From: an uncultured Clostridia bacterium
GTDB lineage: Bacteria > Bacillota > Clostridia > Oscillospirales > Acutalibacteraceae
DNA: 7,787 nt
Direction: 5' to 3'
Assembly (NCBI GenBank): GCA_937898195.1
Contig: CALEJD010000059.1
Span: 1 to 7,787 of the forward strand
The notes beneath the pieces were generated by a model, which had not been told where the DNA came from, made no database searches, and was given only the letters and a program-made list of their open reading frames with translations. The translations under genes and the position numbers were made by a program. This document shows, in pieces, positions 1-6,853 of this stretch (position 1 is its first letter; every line of letters begins with the position of its first letter).

Positions 1-29
1 CTTGTTTCAACTAAAACTGTTTTTTCCAT
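1..29 (-). CDS. 5' end of an unidentified gene leaving the window
   Basis: Only nine codons are visible, reading M-E-K-T-V-L-V-E-T on the minus strand. The case for a real gene is the context: the ATG is preceded by an AAGAAAGAAG purine stretch at a normal distance, and a good promoter lies 48-76 bases upstream. An alternative ATG seven bases upstream closes after a few codons, so 29 is the only sensible start here. It lies 81 bases downstream of the HAD gene on the same strand and may be co-transcribed with it as well as from its own promoter. Nothing can be said about function from nine residues. Confidence 0.5.
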
Positions 30-76
30 ATATCATTCTTCTTTCTTAAAAATTTTTGATTTTATTACCACACATT

Positions 77-105
77 ATGATATAACTTTTTTGCGATTTT
101 GTAAA
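77..105 (-). promoter_or_regulatory. Sigma-A type promoter for the partial left-edge gene
   Basis: On the minus strand a TTTACA box (105-100) and a TATCAT box (82-77) are separated by exactly 17 bases; each differs from consensus by one base. The predicted start is near 70, giving a leader of about 40 bases before the ATG at 29. It sits just past the HAD gene stop. I see no hairpin terminator between that stop and this promoter, so read-through from the upstream operon is also possible. Confidence 0.55.
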
Positions 106-110
106 GATAA

Positions 111-758
111 TTAGAGCAATTCTTCAAATGAATTTATGTAATAATCTGCAATTTCTTTGATTTTTTCACTATCATCTGCAGAACTTTTGTCATATACACC
201 ACAAACTGTGAAATTACCCTTTTTAGCACCACAGATGCCCTCAATAATATCTTCAAAAACAATGCAATCTTCAGGGGCAACACCCATTCTTTCACTTGCC
301 AGAAGATAAATATCAGGCTCAGTTTTGCCAATGTTAATTTCACTCACATAAGCAAAGGTGTCAAAGAAATCAAAAATCCCGTGCTTTTTGAGAGCGCCTT
401 CACACACGACGGGTTCACTTGCCGTTGCAAAAGACATTTTAACCCCTTTGTCGTGAAGTGATTTAAGATACTCATATACGCCATCTTTCAAATCAACATC
501 ATTGAGATAACCCTGTCTGCAAAGGTCGAGCCATTCGTCAACGATTTCGTCAATATCTTCTTTGATGTTATATTTCTCTTTTGTATAAACCGCAGCGGCT
601 TTCAAGTGCATATTTTTAATGACTTCGATATATTCAGGTGTAACTTTTAAATTGCGTCTTCTGAAAAACTCTTCATCCACATCGTGCCAGATGTGCATTG
701 AGTCAAGAAGCGTACCGTCAAGGTCAAAAATAGCCCCTTTAAAGTTTTTAATATCCAT
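111..758 (-). CDS. HAD-superfamily phosphatase, beta-phosphoglucomutase-like (subfamily IA)
   Basis: A 215-residue cytoplasmic phosphohydrolase or phosphomutase of the haloacid dehalogenase superfamily. All four HAD motifs are visible: DLDGT with the Asp nucleophile D12 and the acid/base D14; T112 in the FATAS stretch (motif II); K145 in the GKTEPD stretch (motif III); and the Mg-binding E169-D170 in VFED (motif IV). An alpha-helical cap lies at about residues 20-90, as in the beta-phosphoglucomutase/phosphatase-like class. The reading frame is open further upstream to 806, but I place the start at 758: GGAGA lies 8 bases upstream, and the stop of the preceding Cof-type gene ends one base before this ATG (TGATATG). 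This implies translational coupling. The substrate cannot be read from sequence; sugar phosphates are the usual guess. The catalytic set is intact, so it should be active. Confidence 0.88.
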   Translation of the reverse strand: MDIKNFKGAIFDLDGTLLDSMHIWHDVDEEFFRRRNLKVTPEYIEVIKNMHLKAAAVYTKEKYNIKEDIDEIVDEWLDLCRQGYLNDVDLKDGVYEYLKSLHDKGVKMSFATASEPVVCEGALKKHGIFDFFDTFAYVSEINIGKTEPDIYLLASERMGVAPEDCIVFEDIIEGICGAKKGNFTVCGVYDKSSADDSEKIKEIADYYINSFEELL

Positions 759-759
759 A

Positions 760-1602
760 TCATTCTCCAAAAACATATTTATTGATAGCTTTTGCCACAC
801 CGCCATTGTCGTTGGTGTCTGTTACATATTTAGCAGTGGATTTCACAAGGTCAGTGCCGTTTGCCATGGCGAAAGAGTAATCGGCAAAATCTAACATTGA
901 ACAGTCATTTTCACCGTCACCAAAGCACATAATATTTTCTTTGCCAATATGAAGTGCTTCTGCAAGTCCTTTAATTGCAAGTCCCTTTGTAGCATTTATG
1001 TTCGTCATTTCAAGATTTCCGTTTACACCTTTTATAATAGGGAATGAAGATGCAAAGGCCACATCACAAATTTTGCTTACTTTTTCTTCAATCTCTAACC
1101 TTTCTTCACCTGTGAGAGAAAGAATATTGAGCTTTTCAATGCCTTGTCCGTCAATAAGAGTTTCAAGTGACTCCACAGGCTTAATGAAATCTTTAAGTAA
1201 ATCGTGAATGTGTGGTGGCACGTGCTCACCATCAAACATAGCATAGCTTTTGTTGTTCATATAGCAATCGCCGTTGTAATAGATTTCATAAATCAAATTG
1301 TAACATTCGAGAGTGTTAAAAATCTCAACTGATTGAGTGTTGCTCATAAGTGTTGAACAAACAACTTGTCCCGTATGTAAATCATAAGTGACCGCACCGT
1401 TTGAAGTTATGAGATAATCTAAAAAGGGGAGTTGCTCAACAAGATAATCTGTTAGAATTTTTGTTCTACCACTTGCGATTGCAACTTTTATGCCCATATC
1501 GTGAGCCTTTTTAAATGCCTCAACATTTTCTTTTGGAATTGTCAAATGATTACTGTTTAAAAATGTACCGTCAAGGTCGGTAGCAATAAGTTTTATATCC
1601 AT
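760..1602 (-). CDS. Cof-type HAD-IIB family phosphatase
   Basis: A 280-residue cytoplasmic hydrolase of the Cof family, usually acting on sugar phosphates, flavin nucleotides or similar small phosphorylated metabolites. Motifs in order: DLDGT at the N-terminus (D9, D11); ASGR (S44, motif II); K206 in TKGLAIKGL (motif III); and GDGENDCSML at 228-237 (motif IV, Mg-binding). The large C2 cap lies between motifs II and III, about residues 80-190. Length is normal for the family. I choose ATG at 1602 rather than the in-frame TTG at 1620 because AGGTGA sits five to six bases upstream of the ATG and the product then begins M-D-I-K-L-I just ahead of the DLDGT strand. The preceding methyltransferase gene ends at 1611, within the leader that carries this ribosome binding site, and the next HAD gene starts one base after this stop. 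It is therefore the middle gene of a compact operon. Exact substrate unknown. Confidence 0.9.
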   Translation of the reverse strand: MDIKLIATDLDGTFLNSNHLTIPKENVEAFKKAHDMGIKVAIASGRTKILTDYLVEQLPFLDYLITSNGAVTYDLHTGQVVCSTLMSNTQSVEIFNTLECYNLIYEIYYNGDCYMNNKSYAMFDGEHVPPHIHDLLKDFIKPVESLETLIDGQGIEKLNILSLTGEERLEIEEKVSKICDVAFASSFPIIKGVNGNLEMTNINATKGLAIKGLAEALHIGKENIMCFGDGENDCSMLDFADYSFAMANGTDLVKSTAKYVTDTNDNGGVAKAINKYVFGE

Positions 1603-1610
1603 AATTTCAC

Positions 1611-2663
1611 CTAAATACAATAAATGTTAGTGTCCCAGAATGAGATGTGTTTGTGATGACGAAGATAAATCTTGTAATCGGGGTTTATTTCTTTAACTGT
1701 GTTTACAAGTGCGAAAATATCTTCACTTCTGTGATAAACTGCCATACAAAGCTTTGGCTTATTCTGTAAAGATTTTAAAGCACCTTTGAGCATTTCACTT
1801 TCTGCACCCTCAATGTCAATGTTGAGATATGAGAAATTTCCATATTTTTCAGTAATATAATCAACACAGAGTGTTTGCTTTTCTTCACCATTTTTATTAG
1901 CTGAAGCGCCACGACCTTTGTTGCCAGCAAAAGATAATGTGCAATTTTCAGACCAAATTGCATTGTTGAGAGTAACACAGTTTTTGATATTCTCACAGTT
2001 AATCTGCAATTTCTTGAATGTCCTTGTATCAGGCTCAACTGCTACAATTTTTTCATAGGACTTTGCATATTGCAAAAATTCTTCAACAGTATCCCCACGA
2101 TAAGCGCCAAGGTCGAGAAAACTCTCATTTTCACCTAAATTCAATATAGAAAATGCTTCATCTTTATCTGTTTCACACTGGAAACAGTAGTTCAAATCAC
2201 CTGTAATCTGAAATTTTATAATATTCTCAAATACTTTTTTTGATTGCTCGTCTGCAAGCTGTGAATAGGCTAATTCAATCTCATCAATATGCTTTTCCAA
2301 AAAATCCTTATTAAAAATATTGTCACCATAAACAGGGACTGACGGCATTATAGCTTTGTGTCGTTTTGACAAAGCCTTAATATTATCAATAACTTCTGCT
2401 AATGGACTGGCAAAACAAAGCACAATTATAAAATCTTCATATTCATTTTCAACTTGCGAAATGGATTTTACTTGAAATCCACGAAAACTACGATTTCTGA
2501 CAAAACCATCACTTGCACACACGGCAGAAACAGAAATACCTAACCTTTCGAATTCTTCAAATACTCTGTCAGCGCCGTTGCCTGTACCATAAATTACAAT
2601 TGGTAGGGTAGTGCTCTGCAAAAATTTCCAACTTGATTGGGTCTTTAATAGTTCTTCAAACAT
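1611..2663 (-). CDS. FkbM-family SAM-dependent methyltransferase with N-terminal nucleotide-binding-like domain
   Basis: A 350-residue protein with two parts. The C-terminal half (about 170-350) has the FkbM methyltransferase signature: SAM-binding FLDLGAYRGD (182-191), the acidic E210 closing the next strand (VAVEPD), NIDIEGAE (281-288), and the family tail with YH (310-311) and WDTNIYCI at the C-terminus. FkbM enzymes O-methylate polyketides, sugars, glycolipids or other small molecules. The N-terminal part (about 18-115) has a Rossmann-like start, IVIYGTGNGADRV, with GxGxxA at 26-31 and a following beta-alpha-beta pattern, suggesting a CoA/NAD-type or sugar-nucleotide binding fold. No signal peptide or membrane segment is seen. 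The ATG at 2663 has GGTGG/GGGAT purine-rich sequence just upstream and lies about 27 bases from the predicted transcription start. First gene of the operon with two HAD phosphatases, so a small phosphorylated or sugar substrate is plausible but is inference. Confidence 0.85.
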   Translation of the reverse strand: MFEELLKTQSSWKFLQSTTLPIVIYGTGNGADRVFEEFERLGISVSAVCASDGFVRNRSFRGFQVKSISQVENEYEDFIIVLCFASPLAEVIDNIKALSKRHKAIMPSVPVYGDNIFNKDFLEKHIDEIELAYSQLADEQSKKVFENIIKFQITGDLNYCFQCETDKDEAFSILNLGENESFLDLGAYRGDTVEEFLQYAKSYEKIVAVEPDTRTFKKLQINCENIKNCVTLNNAIWSENCTLSFAGNKGRGASANKNGEEKQTLCVDYITEKYGNFSYLNIDIEGAESEMLKGALKSLQNKPKLCMAVYHRSEDIFALVNTVKEINPDYKIYLRHHKHISFWDTNIYCI

Positions 2664-2696
2664 TATCCCACCACCATTCGTTTAACATTGAATAAA

Positions 2697-2725
2697 ATAA
2701 TAACATATTTTGTCGTTATTTACAA
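2697..2725 (-). promoter_or_regulatory. Promoter of the methyltransferase/HAD operon
   Basis: On the minus strand TTGTAA (2725-2720) and TATTAT (2702-2697) are 17 bases apart, and the -10 box is preceded by TGT, giving an extended -10 (TGnTATTAT). The predicted start is near 2690, leaving a leader of about 27 bases to the ATG at 2663. Its -35 box is only eight bases from the -35 box of the divergent transporter promoter. Confidence 0.65.
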
Positions 2726-2733
2726 TAAAACTG

Positions 2734-2762
2734 TTGACGATATTTGAACTTTGCAATAGAAT
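2734..2762 (+). promoter_or_regulatory. Promoter of the EamA transporter gene
   Basis: TTGACG (2734-2739) and TAGAAT (2757-2762) are separated by 17 bases; each box is one base off consensus. The predicted start is near 2769, so translation must begin downstream of that, which supports the ATG at 2791 as the true start of the transporter rather than the in-frame TTG at 2710. Confidence 0.65.
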
Positions 2763-2790
2763 ATTTTTATCAATTTTTGGGAGATTGTTT

Positions 2791-3672
2791 ATGAAAAAAA
2801 CACTTAGCGCAAGAACAATGTTAATAATCTCAATGTCCGTTTTCGGTACAATTGGTCTTTTTGTGCGAAATATCGGGTTGCCATCGGGTGAGATTGCACT
2901 TTATAGAGCAGTTCTCGCTATGATTCTTATTGGTTCTTTTCTCGGTGTAACAAAACAAAAAATCCCACTTTCTAAAATTAAAAAAGAAATTCCGTTGCTT
3001 ATTTTGTCAGGTGTTGCAATGGGGTTTAACTGGATTTTGCTTTTTGAAGCATATAAATACACAACCGTGTCAGTTGCAACACTCAGCTATTATTTTGCAC
3101 CTGTAATCGTCACAATCGCGTGCCCAATTCTCTTTAAAGAAAAAATGAAAGCAAAGCAATGGATTTGTTTTGTTATGTCAACTCTCGGTATCGTGCTTAT
3201 AACAGGAATAGGTGATATAAGCCAAGGAAATAGCCATATCAAAGGCATTTTGTTCGGACTTGGCGCAGCGTCCCTTTATGCAACAGTTATTCTTGTGAAT
3301 AAGTTTATAAAGAATGTTGACGGAATACATAGAACATTTTTGCAGTTTATCGCAGCCGTAATGGTGCTCGTTCCTTATGTTGCATTGACAGATGGCGTAA
3401 ATCTTCAAACTCTCAACACAAAAGGTTGGGTGTGCTTGCTTGTGGTTGGTATAATTCACACAGGAATTACATATTGCCTTTATTTCTCATCACTTAAAGA
3501 ATTACCGGGACAAAAGGCTGCAATTTTAAGTTATATCGACCCACTTGTAGCCGTGTTGGTGTCAGTTGTAATTCTCAATGAAAAAATGACTTTTATGCAA
3601 ATCTTGGGCGGAGTTTTGATTTTAGGCTTCACTCTCTGGAATGAAATGCCCTCAAAAAAAGCGAATAATTAA
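2791..3672 (+). CDS. EamA/DMT-family membrane transporter
   Basis: A 293-residue integral membrane protein of the drug/metabolite transporter superfamily. It has about ten hydrophobic helices arranged as two EamA repeats, roughly residues 8-135 and 150-287. Each repeat ends with the family-type stretch: KEKMKAKQWICFVMSTLGIVL in the first and NEKMTFMQILGGVLILG in the second, with the conserved acidic-Lys turn before the last helix. Family members export or import amino acids, nucleobases, sugars or metabolites by antiport; the substrate cannot be inferred here. The start at 2791 is set by GGGAGA at 2779-2784 with a six-base spacer and by the promoter ending at 2762; the frame is open further upstream but that part precedes the transcription start. 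The tail is short and polar (PSKKANN). No hairpin terminator follows before the tRNA promoter at 3705, so some read-through into the tRNA unit is likely. It is divergent from the methyltransferase operon. Confidence 0.9.
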   Translation: MKKTLSARTMLIISMSVFGTIGLFVRNIGLPSGEIALYRAVLAMILIGSFLGVTKQKIPLSKIKKEIPLLILSGVAMGFNWILLFEAYKYTTVSVATLSYYFAPVIVTIACPILFKEKMKAKQWICFVMSTLGIVLITGIGDISQGNSHIKGILFGLGAASLYATVILVNKFIKNVDGIHRTFLQFIAAVMVLVPYVALTDGVNLQTLNTKGWVCLLVVGIIHTGITYCLYFSSLKELPGQKAAILSYIDPLVAVLVSVVILNEKMTFMQILGGVLILGFTLWNEMPSKKANN

Positions 3673-3704
3673 AAATATTTCTCATATAATAGTAAAAAAA
3701 GTAC

Positions 3705-3733
3705 TTGACAAATATGCATTCAAAGTGTATTAT
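3705..3733 (+). promoter_or_regulatory. Promoter of the tRNA-fMet gene
   Basis: A perfect TTGACA (3705-3710) and a TATTAT (3728-3733) separated by 17 bases, followed by AT-rich sequence. The predicted start is near 3740, about 27 bases ahead of the mature tRNA 5' end, leaving a short leader for RNase P removal. It is one of the closest to consensus in the window, as expected for a stable RNA gene. Confidence 0.75.
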
Positions 3734-3766
3734 TATAAAGCACTCTTTGAGAGCGTAGTTAAATAT

Positions 3767-3842
<76 letters not shown>

Positions 3843-3850
3843 GAAACGAG

Positions 3851-3884
3851 AACAGTCACCTTTATGGTGGCTGTTTTCTTTTTT
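3851..3884 (+). terminator. Intrinsic terminator after tRNA-fMet
   Basis: AACAGTCACC (3851-3860) pairs with GGTGGCTGTT (3866-3875) through ten pairs including one G-T wobble, closing a five-base loop TTTAT, followed by a T-rich run TTCTTTTTT (3876-3884). It begins eight bases after the CCA end and isolates the tRNA (and any transporter read-through) from the glycosidase gene. Confidence 0.88.
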
Positions 3885-3946
3885 GAACAGAATTCATCAC
3901 TTTTGTGTTTATTCACAATTTTTCATATAAATTATTATTATTTTTA

Positions 3947-3978
3947 TTGAATATGTTTAATTTGTGTGCTAATATAAT
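3947..3978 (+). promoter_or_regulatory. Probable promoter of the GH3 glycosidase gene
   Basis: TTGAAT (3947-3952) is followed after 17 bases by TAATAT (3970-3975), which carries an upstream TGC and so reads as an extended -10. A perfect TATAAT overlaps at 3973-3978 but would have a 20-base spacer. Either way transcription would start near 3982-3985, about 35 bases before the ATG at 4019. The surrounding sequence is very AT-rich. I see no clear operator palindrome or catabolite-repression (cre) site. Confidence 0.5.
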
Positions 3979-4018
3979 GTTTATAAATCAATTTTCATTG
4001 TATGGGGGATTGAATAAT

Positions 4019-6754
4019 ATGAGCAAAAAATATTGTGAAAAGATAATTTCGATTATGCTTACAATAGTAATCATAACTTTATCTACTATAAGTTGCTTTG
4101 CAAGTGGCGGTATGATTATTTCAGGTGAAACCAAAATTTCAGCTGAAACAACTGCGAAATCTATTGAGATTGCAAAGCAGATAGAAGCAGAAGGCATTGT
4201 GCTTCTTGAAAATCAAGATAATGTACTTCCTTTGCAAGATAAGAAAGTTAATGTTTTCGGTGTTTGTTCTTGTGCTCTGGCACTTGCTGGTGCGGCAGGT
4301 TCAGGTGCTGTGCGTGCAGATAAAGCTGTGGGCTTTTATCAGGCACTCACTAATGCGGGTATAGAGTATAATGAGGCTATTTATGACATCTATGCTGAAT
4401 ATGCAAATGCAGAATCAGATGGTGGACTTCTTGACTATGTTGGCGGTGTGCTTGAACAGTTCTTCTCAGGCGGTAAAGCAGAAATGCCAATTTCTAATAT
4501 CAGTGATACTGTTATGAACGAAGCAGTGCAATACTCAGATACAGCCATTGTCGTTATCGGCAGAGTCGGTACTGAAATGAAAGACCTTGCCGTTGAAGAT
4601 TTGAAGCTTAGTGCGGAAGAAAGAAATATGCTTGATAAGGTTTGTGCTACATTCTCAGATGTAATTGTAGTGTTTAACTTGTCAAATATAATGGATATGT
4701 CATGGTTGGATGATTATAGTAACATCAAAGCCGCTATGATTATGTGGCTTCCTGGTGAAGTTGCAACAGATAGCGTGGGCAAAGTACTCTCTGGTGACGT
4801 TAACCCATCAGGTAAACTTGTTGATACTATTGCTTATAATTTAGAAGACCATCCGTCAAATATGAATTTTGGTAATTATCAATATACAGGTGTCAGCGGT
4901 ATTCCAAGCTATTTCGTTAACTATTGCGAAGGCATTTATGTAGGTTACAGATATTTTGAAACCTTTGCACCTGAAAAGGTTATGTATCCTTTCGGCTATG
5001 GTTTGTCATATACTGATTTCACTTGGAATGTTAAATCTTTCAATGCTGACGAAGAAAATGTGACCATAGAAGTTGAAGTTACAAATACAGGCAACGTTGC
5101 AGGCAAAGATGTTGTGCAGATTTATTTCTCAGCACCATATTATATGGGTGGCATTGAAAAGAGTGCAATCGAGCTTGCCGCTTATGATAAAACAAAGTTA
5201 TTACAACCTGGTGAAAGTGAAGTTTTAACAATCTCTTATGCAACAGAAGATATGGCTTCTTATGATTCAAAAACAGAAGAAGCATGGGTGCTTGAAGCGG
5301 GTGAATATGATATTTATGTTGCTCGTGATGTAAGAACATTTGAAAAGACATATAAATATAACGTAGAAGAAACTGTTGTGTATGATACAGACAATGTAAC
5401 TGGTAATCCTATTAAAAACCTTTTCGAGTTTGCAGAAGGCGATTTGACATATATGTCACGCGCAGATGCAGTGAACACATACCCAAAATCACCTGTGAAT
5501 TTTGCAGCAACAGAAGATGTGCTTAATAGTGACATTCGCCCTGCACCTACAACAGAGGGTGAAGCACCAAAAATGGGTGTAGAATATGAAGATGGTGTAA
5601 TAACACTCAGTGATGTTGCAGATAATGAAGCGTTGTGGGATGAATTCCTTGACCAATTGACCCTTGAAGAGCAAATTGACCTTATTTGTGACTGCGGTTA
5701 CGAAACAATAGCAATCGACAGACTCGGTGTTCCTGCAACGTCAGATAACGACGGTCCATCATCTATCAAAGGTCCTGGTGGACTTCTCTATACTGATTCG
5801 GGTCTTGCTTTCCCTGTGGCTACTGTTATTGCGTGCACATGGAATGATGAATTGGCAGAAGAATTTGGTGAAGCAATCGGTCAGGAAGGCATTGAACTTG
5901 GAACTCACGTTTGGTATGCACCTGGTTGTAATATTCACCGTAGCCCATTAGGTGGCAGAAATAACGAATATTTCTCAGAAGACCCATTGCTTTCAGGTAA
6001 AATATCTGCAGCCGTTACAAGGGGTGCACAGTCAAAAGGACTTATAGTTACTGTTAAGCATTTTGTTGCTAACGACCAAGAAACTAACAGACAGTCAAAC
6101 GGTCTTTATACATGGCTCAATGAACAGTCTTTGAGAGAAATTTATCTTGAACCATTTGAGATTTCTGTTAAAGAAGGCAAAGCAAAAGGCATAATGACAG
6201 CATATAACAGATTAGGCAATCAGTGGTGTGGTGGTTCAAAAGCTCTTGTAACTGACCTTTTAAGAACTGAATGGGGCTTTGACGGATATGTTATTACTGA
6301 TGCAAGCATTGACCTTACAGGTAATGGCTATCTTGACCCTGCACTTGCAGTTTATGCACGAAACAGTGGTATTCTCACAATGATTTATGTTGTTTCAGCA
6401 TCTCAAACAAAAGATGCTCTTAAATCAGCTTATGAAGCAGACCCAATCGGCATGGGCAATGCAATGCGACTTTGCGTATATGACATTTGCAAAATGAAGA
6501 TGCAATCAAATGCTTTTGTCCTTGCAAATGATGATGAACAGAATAATCCGTCAACTAATAACCCTGACCAAAATCAAGGCAATAACAATGACGCACAAAA
6601 CAACGCAGGTAATGCAAATCAAGAAGGAATTCCTGACGGCGATGGTATCAATTTCTTCACACTCAGTAATATTGTGAAAATTTGGCTCTCAGTATTTGCA
6701 TTGGCTATAATTGTGATTATTCCTTTTACTGTCAGAAAGAGAAGATTAAGCTAA
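4019..6754 (+). CDS. Secreted, membrane-anchored GH3 glycosidase with reversed domain order (beta-glucosidase-like)
   Basis: A 911-residue exo-acting glycoside hydrolase family 3 enzyme. Residues 1-28 form a signal peptide (KKYCEK then a hydrophobic core, cleavage probably after CFA). The GH3 C-terminal-type domain comes first (about 40-335), with GRVGTEMKD holding the probable acid/base E186. A fibronectin-III-like domain follows (about 335-450: TNTGNVAGKDVVQIYFSAP), then a linker. The catalytic barrel is about 545-830: NDGP with the sugar-binding D578, GRNNEYFSEDP, K680-H681 in VKHF, and the probable nucleophile D761 in VITDAS. An Asn/Gln-rich linker (838-868) leads to a transmembrane helix (about 888-905) and RKRR. 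The same permuted order is known for Ruminococcus albus and Butyrivibrio beta-glucosidases. The start is set by GGGGGA nine bases upstream of ATG 4019; the frame is open to 3905 but lacks a ribosome binding site there. Probable beta-glucosidase or beta-xylosidase at the cell surface; substrate is inference. Confidence 0.9.
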   Translation: MSKKYCEKIISIMLTIVIITLSTISCFASGGMIISGETKISAETTAKSIEIAKQIEAEGIVLLENQDNVLPLQDKKVNVFGVCSCALALAGAAGSGAVRADKAVGFYQALTNAGIEYNEAIYDIYAEYANAESDGGLLDYVGGVLEQFFSGGKAEMPISNISDTVMNEAVQYSDTAIVVIGRVGTEMKDLAVEDLKLSAEERNMLDKVCATFSDVIVVFNLSNIMDMSWLDDYSNIKAAMIMWLPGEVATDSVGKVLSGDVNPSGKLVDTIAYNLEDHPSNMNFGNYQYTGVSGIPSYFVNYCEGIYVGYRYFETFAPEKVMYPFGYGLSYTDFTWNVKSFNADEENVTIEVEVTNTGNVAGKDVVQIYFSAPYYMGGIEKSAIELAAYDKTKLLQPGESEVLTISYATEDMASYDSKTEEAWVLEAGEYDIYVARDVRTFEKTYKYNVEETVVYDTDNVTGNPIKNLFEFAEGDLTYMSRADAVNTYPKSPVNFAATEDVLNSDIRPAPTTEGEAPKMGVEYEDGVITLSDVADNEALWDEFLDQLTLEEQIDLICDCGYETIAIDRLGVPATSDNDGPSSIKGPGGLLYTDSGLAFPVATVIACTWNDELAEEFGEAIGQEGIELGTHVWYAPGCNIHRSPLGGRNNEYFSEDPLLSGKISAAVTRGAQSKGLIVTVKHFVANDQETNRQSNGLYTWLNEQSLREIYLEPFEISVKEGKAKGIMTAYNRLGNQWCGGSKALVTDLLRTEWGFDGYVITDASIDLTGNGYLDPALAVYARNSGILTMIYVVSASQTKDALKSAYEADPIGMGNAMRLCVYDICKMKMQSNAFVLANDDEQNNPSTNNPDQNQGNNNDAQNNAGNANQEGIPDGDGINFFTLSNIVKIWLSVFALAIIVIIPFTVRKRRLS

Positions 6755-6782
6755 TTATATAGAGAAAAACACTCATCGCAAG

Positions 6783-6808
6783 TGAACAAGTCCAGTAAAA
6801 ACGGACAA
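6783..6808 (+). repeat. Left terminal inverted repeat of the IS (putative)
   Basis: The stretch begins TGAACAAGTCC and ends near ACGGACAA. It follows the pattern of IS150-group ends (TG start, a C-rich block, an A run, then GGAC). Within it, GTCC-A-GT pairs with AC-GGAC across AAAA with one bulged A (6790-6806). The exact inner boundary is uncertain because the partner right end lies outside the window. Confidence 0.6.
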
Positions 6809-6821
6809 TAGAAAAAAACAA

Positions 6822-6853
6822 CCCCCTATGGTAAAATAAAACACCATAGGGGG
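6822..6853 (+). promoter_or_regulatory. Leader hairpin covering the orfA ribosome binding site
   Basis: A perfect 11-base inverted repeat, CCCCCTATGGT (6822-6832) and ACCATAGGGGG (6843-6853), with a ten-base A-rich loop. The right arm's GGGGG is the ribosome binding site of orfA, seven bases ahead of its ATG. No T-run follows, so it is not an ordinary terminator. In a transcript entering from the glycosidase gene the hairpin would hide the ribosome binding site. Confidence 0.75.
6829..6837 (+). promoter_or_regulatory. Candidate extended -10 promoter of the IS
   Basis: TGGTAAAAT matches the extended -10 pattern TGnTATAAT with one mismatch in the hexamer. No good -35 is seen 17 bases upstream (TAGAAA). 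Transcription would start about seven bases after 6837, near 6843-6845, that is at the beginning of the right arm of the leader hairpin. That transcript would lack the left arm and leave the ribosome binding site open. Confidence 0.4.

Noticed and set aside
759..806. Upstream extension of the second HAD gene into the Cof-type gene
   Set aside because: GGAGA and the TGATATG junction point to ATG 758; the extension would add 16 residues ahead of the conserved DLDGT strand with no ribosome binding site.
1775..2038. Minus-strand 87-codon open frame inside the methyltransferase gene
   Set aside because: Alternative-frame shadow of a well-supported gene; no recognisable domain or start signal.
2710..2790. 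Upstream extension of the transporter from an in-frame TTG
   Set aside because: A near-consensus promoter (2734-2762) lies inside it and a strong ribosome binding site precedes ATG 2791.
3905..4018. Upstream extension of the glycosidase by 38 residues
   Set aside because: It lacks a ribosome binding site, contains the probable promoter, and would bury the signal peptide; GGGGGA precedes ATG 4019.
4019..4100. Lipoprotein signal (Cys in STISCFAS) on the glycosidase
   Set aside because: The residues before the Cys (T-I-S) fit a lipobox poorly and a standard signal peptidase I site after CFA fits better; the C-terminal helix already provides an anchor. Not excluded.
5727..5951. Plus-strand 74-codon open frame inside the glycosidase barrel, and several minus-strand frames at 3988-5674
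   Set aside because: All overlap the conserved GH3 coding sequence and show no family features; they are codon-bias shadows.
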